Positions 60,859-64,000 of a stretch of 64,000 nt of DNA are shown here, piece after piece; position 1 is the stretch's first letter, and each line of letters starts with the position of its first letter. The notes below the pieces were generated by a model. It was not told where the DNA came from and did no database searches. It saw only the letters and a list, made by a program, of their open reading frames with translations. The DNA comes from Paraburkholderia sp041321145 (GTDB lineage Bacteria > Pseudomonadota > Gammaproteobacteria > Burkholderiales > Burkholderiaceae): positions 372,001 through 436,000 of the forward strand of contig NZ_JBGGWA010000002.1 of NCBI RefSeq assembly GCF_041321145.1, in the 5' to 3' direction. A program made the translations under genes and the position numbers.

Positions 60859-61503
60859 TCAAGGTTCGTTGCCGCTCGCCGGGCTGGTTGCCGCGTCGGC
60901 CTTCTTCTTGTCGCCGATGCGGCTTTCCTGGCCGCGCATCAGCTTGGCGATGTTGCCGCGGTGGCGCCACACCAGCAGCGAACTCATCACCACGATCGCC
61001 AGCGCGATGATGTGCGGCCCGAACAGAAAGCCGTCGAAGATCGGCGCGAACACCGCCGCGGCCAAAGCCGCCAGCGACGAATAACGCGTGAAGAACGCCA
61101 CGATCAGCCACGTCAGCAAAGTCGCGACACCGAGGATCGGATTGATCGCGAGCAGCACGCCCGCTGCGGTCGCCACACCCTTACCGCCCTTGAAGCGGAA
61201 GAAAATTGGAAACAGGTGGCCGAGAAACACCGCGACGCACGCAATCGCAACCGACGTGTCGTCGAGTCCGTAACGCGCGCCGAAGTGCACGACGAACCAC
61301 ACCGGCAGCCATCCCTTGAACGCGTCGCCGATCAGCGTGAGAATCGCGGCCTTCTTGCTGCCGCTGCGCAGCACGTTGGTGGCGCCCGGGTTGCCCGAGC
61401 CGTACGAGCGCGGGTCGTCCAGCCCCATCGCGGCGCTCACGATCACGGCAAACGACACCGAGCCGATCAGGTAGGCAACGACAGCAACGATCAGGTTTTG
61501 CAT
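60859..61503 (-). CDS. plsY: acyl-phosphate glycerol-3-phosphate acyltransferase
   Basis: A 214-aa membrane enzyme for the first acylation of glycerol-3-phosphate. It has motif 1 GSGNPGATNVLR (35-46), motif 2 LFPIFFRFKGGKGVATAAG and motif 3 near FFTRYSSLAAL; several hydrophobic segments. A hydrophilic C-terminal tail (GQESRIGDKKKADAATSPASGNEP) extends beyond many family members. ATG 61503 starts MQNLIVAVVAYLIGSVSFAV. Next to ybaK on the same strand. Confidence 0.95.
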   Translation of the reverse strand: MQNLIVAVVAYLIGSVSFAVIVSAAMGLDDPRSYGSGNPGATNVLRSGSKKAAILTLIGDAFKGWLPVWFVVHFGARYGLDDTSVAIACVAVFLGHLFPIFFRFKGGKGVATAAGVLLAINPILGVATLLTWLIVAFFTRYSSLAALAAAVFAPIFDGFLFGPHIIALAIVVMSSLLVWRHRGNIAKLMRGQESRIGDKKKADAATSPASGNEP

Positions 61504-61628
61504 CTGGGACTCTTATAAGGATCGGCGGTCTGAAACTCGATACCCCAACCGCAACAGGGAACGAAACTGGGAACGAAGCGGCGCACATTCTACCGAACCC
61601 GCTCGCCCGGAAAACATTCAGGCAAACG

Positions 61629-62120
61629 TCAATCGACGCTCGCGCATTGAACCGGCTTCGCCGCCAGCAGATCGGTCAATATCTTGGACTCGATGCTGAC
61701 CAGAAAGCCGCGCCGCCCGCCGTTCAGCCAGATCGTGTCCATCTCGAGAATGCTCGACTCGACGTACACCGGCATCTGCTTGCGCGTACCGAATGGCGAC
61801 GTGCCACCGATCAGATAGCCCGAATGCCGGTTCGCCACCTCGGGCTTGCACGGCTCGACGCGTTTCGCGCCGATCTGCCGCGCGAGATTCTTGGTGCTGA
61901 CGGTGCGGTCGCCGTGCATCAGTACGATCAGCGGCTTGGCATGCTCGTCTTCCATCACCAACGTCTTGACGACATGATGTTCGTCCACACCGAGCTGGCG
62001 CGCCGACTCCGCGGTGCCGCCGTGCTCGACGTATTCGTAAGGATGTTCGCCGAACGTGACGCCGTGACGGCGCAGAAACTGCGTTGCCGGGGTTTCGGAG
62101 ACGTGTCTGAATTTGCTCAT
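61629..62120 (-). CDS. ybaK: YbaK-type Cys-tRNA(Pro)/Pro deacylase
   Basis: A 163-aa editing enzyme that removes misattached amino acids from tRNA(Pro). It has ATQFLRRHGVTFGEHPYEYVEHGGTAESARQLGVDEHHVVKTLVM, KNLARQIGAKRV and SGYLIGGTSPFGTRKQMPVYVE, matching YbaK including the family Lys in VVKTLV. ATG 62120 is by homology; upstream frame is open. Divergent from the AMP-ligase gene. Confidence 0.95.
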   Translation of the reverse strand: MSKFRHVSETPATQFLRRHGVTFGEHPYEYVEHGGTAESARQLGVDEHHVVKTLVMEDEHAKPLIVLMHGDRTVSTKNLARQIGAKRVEPCKPEVANRHSGYLIGGTSPFGTRKQMPVYVESSILEMDTIWLNGGRRGFLVSIESKILTDLLAAKPVQCASVD

Positions 62121-62275
62121 CGGCGCATTGTAATGGCGACTTTGCACGACGGCTATTTGCCGAACGGCCAATTGTGCGGGTCTGTCGATTGTGGCACGAT
62201 CGTTCGAAAATCTTCTGGCGCACAGCATGCCGGGCACCAAACCACATTTAGCAAACATCTTGCATGGGAGACAGC

Positions 62276-63838
62276 GTGAGCCTCGCTTCATCCACCCGTT
62301 CCACCCTCGACATCCCCGCGTTGCTGGCCGCGTTGCCCGCGCGCATCGCCGAAATTCCCGCGCTTGCAGCCGCCCGCGATCCACAGCACGTTGCATTGAT
62401 CGAGGATGCGCGCCGCTTCACCAATGCGCAACTTCTGGAAGCCGTCGATGCCACCGCCGCGCTGCTGCGCGACTGGGGCGTGCGTGGCGGCGATCGCGTG
62501 ATGATCGTCGCGGAGAACAGCATTGCGCAGATCGTGCTGCTGTTCGCCACCGCGAAACTCGACGCGTGGGCACTGGTGTCGAACGCGCGCCTGTCCGCTG
62601 CCGAACTCGACGCGATCCGCGTGCATGCGCAGCCTCGCATGGTCGCGTATGCGGTCGAAAGCTCCGCAGACGCGCGGCAACACGCTGAGCGCCATCAAGC
62701 CTTCACAGTGCCTGCCATCACGCCGGATATCGGCACGTGGTCGTACACGATCGACGCCCACGCGAAAGCCGAACCGGTGGAACCCGCTAACGATCGTCAA
62801 TGCGCCGCACTCATCTACACCACCGGTACCACGGGCGCGCCGAAAGGCGTGATGCTGTCTCACCGCAACTTGCTGTTCATCGCGGCTGTTTCGAGTCGCT
62901 TACGCAAAGTCGGCCCTGACGATGTCGTGTACGCCGTCCTGCCGATCTCGCACGTGTACGGCTTCGCGTCGGTTTGCCTCGGCAGCCTGCACGCCGGCGC
63001 AACCTTGCGCCTCGTGCCGCGCTTCGCGCCGGAAGCCGTGCGCCGCGCGCTCGCTGAAGAGCGCGTGTCGATTTTCCAGGGCGTCCCGGCCATGCACGCC
63101 AAACTGCTCGAACATCTGCAGACGCACGGCCACGCGTGGTCGGCGCCGCATCTGCGCTTTGCCTATTCGGGCGGCTCGCCGCTCGACGCCGCGTTGAAGG
63201 CGCATGTCGAAGGCGTCTACGGACTCCCGTTGCACAACGGCTACGGTATGACCGAGAGCAGTCCGACCGTCTCGCACACGATGCTCGATGCACCGCGCAG
63301 CGATTGCTCGGTGGGCGAGGTCATCCCCGGTGTCGACGTGCGTTTCGTCGGACTCGACGGCATGGACGCCGCGCCGGGTGAGATCGGCGAGCTATGGGTG
63401 CGTGGCCCGAACGTAATGCTCGGCTACTATCGCAGCCCGGAGCAGACCCGCACCGCGGTCACCGAAGATGGCTGGCTCAAGACCGGCGACCTCGCACGAC
63501 AGGACGCGGACGGCGCGTTGCATATCGTCGGGCGCAGCAAGGAGTTGATCATCCGTTCGGGCTTCAACGTCTACCCGGCGGAAGTCGAGCATGTGCTGAA
63601 CGCGCATCCGCAGGTGGTGCAGTCGGCCGTGATCGGGCGCGCAGTCGAGGGTAACGAGGAAGTGGTCGCGTTTGTCGAATTGGTTGCGGGCGCGAAGGTG
63701 ACGTCCGCTGAATTGATCGCGTGGTGCGGCGAGCGTCTCGCGCCGTATAAGCGTCCTGCCGAAGTGAAGGTGCTCGCCGCGCTGCCGGCTGCATCCACCG
63801 GCAAGATTCTCAAGCACCGGCTGCGCGAGTTCGTTTGA
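62276..63838 (+). CDS. acyl-CoA synthetase-like AMP-dependent ligase
   Basis: A 520-aa adenylate-forming enzyme. It has the P-loop YTTGTTGAPKGVMLSHRN (about 182-199), GYGMTESSPTVS, TGDLARQDADGALHIVGRSKELIIRSGFNVYPAEVE and C-terminal Lys in STGKILKHRLRE. Substrate is a carboxylic acid, likely medium or long chain or aromatic, not predictable here. GTG 62276 is chosen because GGGAG is 5 nt upstream; ATG 62264 would add four residues. It ends 20 bp before the xerD end, on the opposite strand. Confidence 0.9.
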   Translation: MSLASSTRSTLDIPALLAALPARIAEIPALAAARDPQHVALIEDARRFTNAQLLEAVDATAALLRDWGVRGGDRVMIVAENSIAQIVLLFATAKLDAWALVSNARLSAAELDAIRVHAQPRMVAYAVESSADARQHAERHQAFTVPAITPDIGTWSYTIDAHAKAEPVEPANDRQCAALIYTTGTTGAPKGVMLSHRNLLFIAAVSSRLRKVGPDDVVYAVLPISHVYGFASVCLGSLHAGATLRLVPRFAPEAVRRALAEERVSIFQGVPAMHAKLLEHLQTHGHAWSAPHLRFAYSGGSPLDAALKAHVEGVYGLPLHNGYGMTESSPTVSHTMLDAPRSDCSVGEVIPGVDVRFVGLDGMDAAPGEIGELWVRGPNVMLGYYRSPEQTRTAVTEDGWLKTGDLARQDADGALHIVGRSKELIIRSGFNVYPAEVEHVLNAHPQVVQSAVIGRAVEGNEEVVAFVELVAGAKVTSAELIAWCGERLAPYKRPAEVKVLAALPAASTGKILKHRLREFV

Positions 63839-63858
63839 AGCTACAGCCGGGGCGCACA

Positions 63859-64000
63859 TCATCCCCTTGGATGATGCTGCGCATGCAGCGACTTCAACCG
63901 TTCACGAGCCACGTGCGTGTAAATCTGCGTAGTCGAGATATCCGTATGACCCAGCAGCAATTGCACGACGCGCAAATCGGCGCCGTGGTTCAGCAGGTGT
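63859..64000 (-). CDS. xerD: XerD tyrosine recombinase, C-terminal end (cut by window edge)
   Basis: Only the last 46 residues lie in the window, ending at TGA 63859-63861. They read HLLNHGADLRVVQLLLGHTDISTTQIYTHVARERLKSLHAQHHPRG, holding the family C-terminal catalytic His (LLGH) and the nucleophile Tyr (IYTH). XerD with XerC resolves chromosome dimers at dif. The rest is beyond the window; xerC is less likely but cannot be excluded from this part alone. Confidence 0.85.
   Translation of the reverse strand, partial: HLLNHGADLRVVQLLLGHTDISTTQIYTHVARERLKSLHAQHHPRG

Overview
The window looks like a chromosomal segment of a Burkholderiaceae beta-proteobacterium, most likely Paraburkholderia. 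The signs are high-GC codon use throughout, housekeeping blocks in a Burkholderia-like order (sodB-xseA, lpxK-Trm112-kdsB-adk, rpsT / DUF3579-argF-argG-murB-yajQ-plsY-ybaK, then the end of xerD), lineage-typical families (DUF2917 beside a MocR regulator, DUF3579, Rap1a/Tai-like protein) and many regulators and ABC transporters. The genus is inferred from gene order and family resemblance; no search was run. No tRNA, rRNA, CRISPR array, insertion sequence or prophage was seen.

Layout. 0-5 kb: rluE-type pseudouridine synthase, a 64-aa exported Lys/Ala-rich protein, a DUF192 protein, a stand-alone EF-G and a cupin. 5-11 kb: four-gene Dpp/Opp-type ABC importer with a Tat-type binding protein and both ATPases fused. 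11-20 kb: Gly-rich exported protein, Rap1a/Tai-like protein, aldo/keto reductase, GntR/UTRA regulator, a divergent pair (unusual CaiB-type CoA transferase and HTH-citrate synthase), then DUF2917 divergent from a MocR regulator. 20-29 kb: MdtD-like exporter, degenerate EAL protein overlapping tail-to-tail with an ECF sigma gene that has an 8-bp tandem repeat upstream, second ClpP, NYN-LOTUS protein, beta-propeller lipoprotein and glycine-zipper lipoprotein. 29-36 kb: a stressosome-type operon (rsbR-rsbS-rsbT-rsbX-like-hybrid kinase) preceded by a PAS-GGDEF cyclase. 36-39 kb: aldo/keto reductase remnant, SDR, NTF2-like protein and divergent TetR regulator. 39-45 kb: LysR regulator divergent from a six-gene polar amino acid ABC-DUF1989-amidase operon. 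45-64 kb: core genes for oxidative defence, DNA repair, lipid A, Kdo, nucleotides, peptidoglycan, arginine, phospholipid and tRNA editing, plus an acyl-CoA-synthetase-like enzyme.

The most interesting parts are: (1) the RsbRST stressosome module with no sigma-B, RsbV or RsbW nearby, ending in a hybrid kinase that carries a second RsbT-like ATPase domain, and whose rsbT has no canonical start codon in a position that keeps the domain whole; (2) the divergent CoA-transferase / HTH-citrate synthase pair around a double TTGATT inverted-repeat operator; (3) the 10.6-copy octamer repeat just upstream of an ECF sigma gene; (4) the amidase/DUF1989/ABC operon of unknown substrate.
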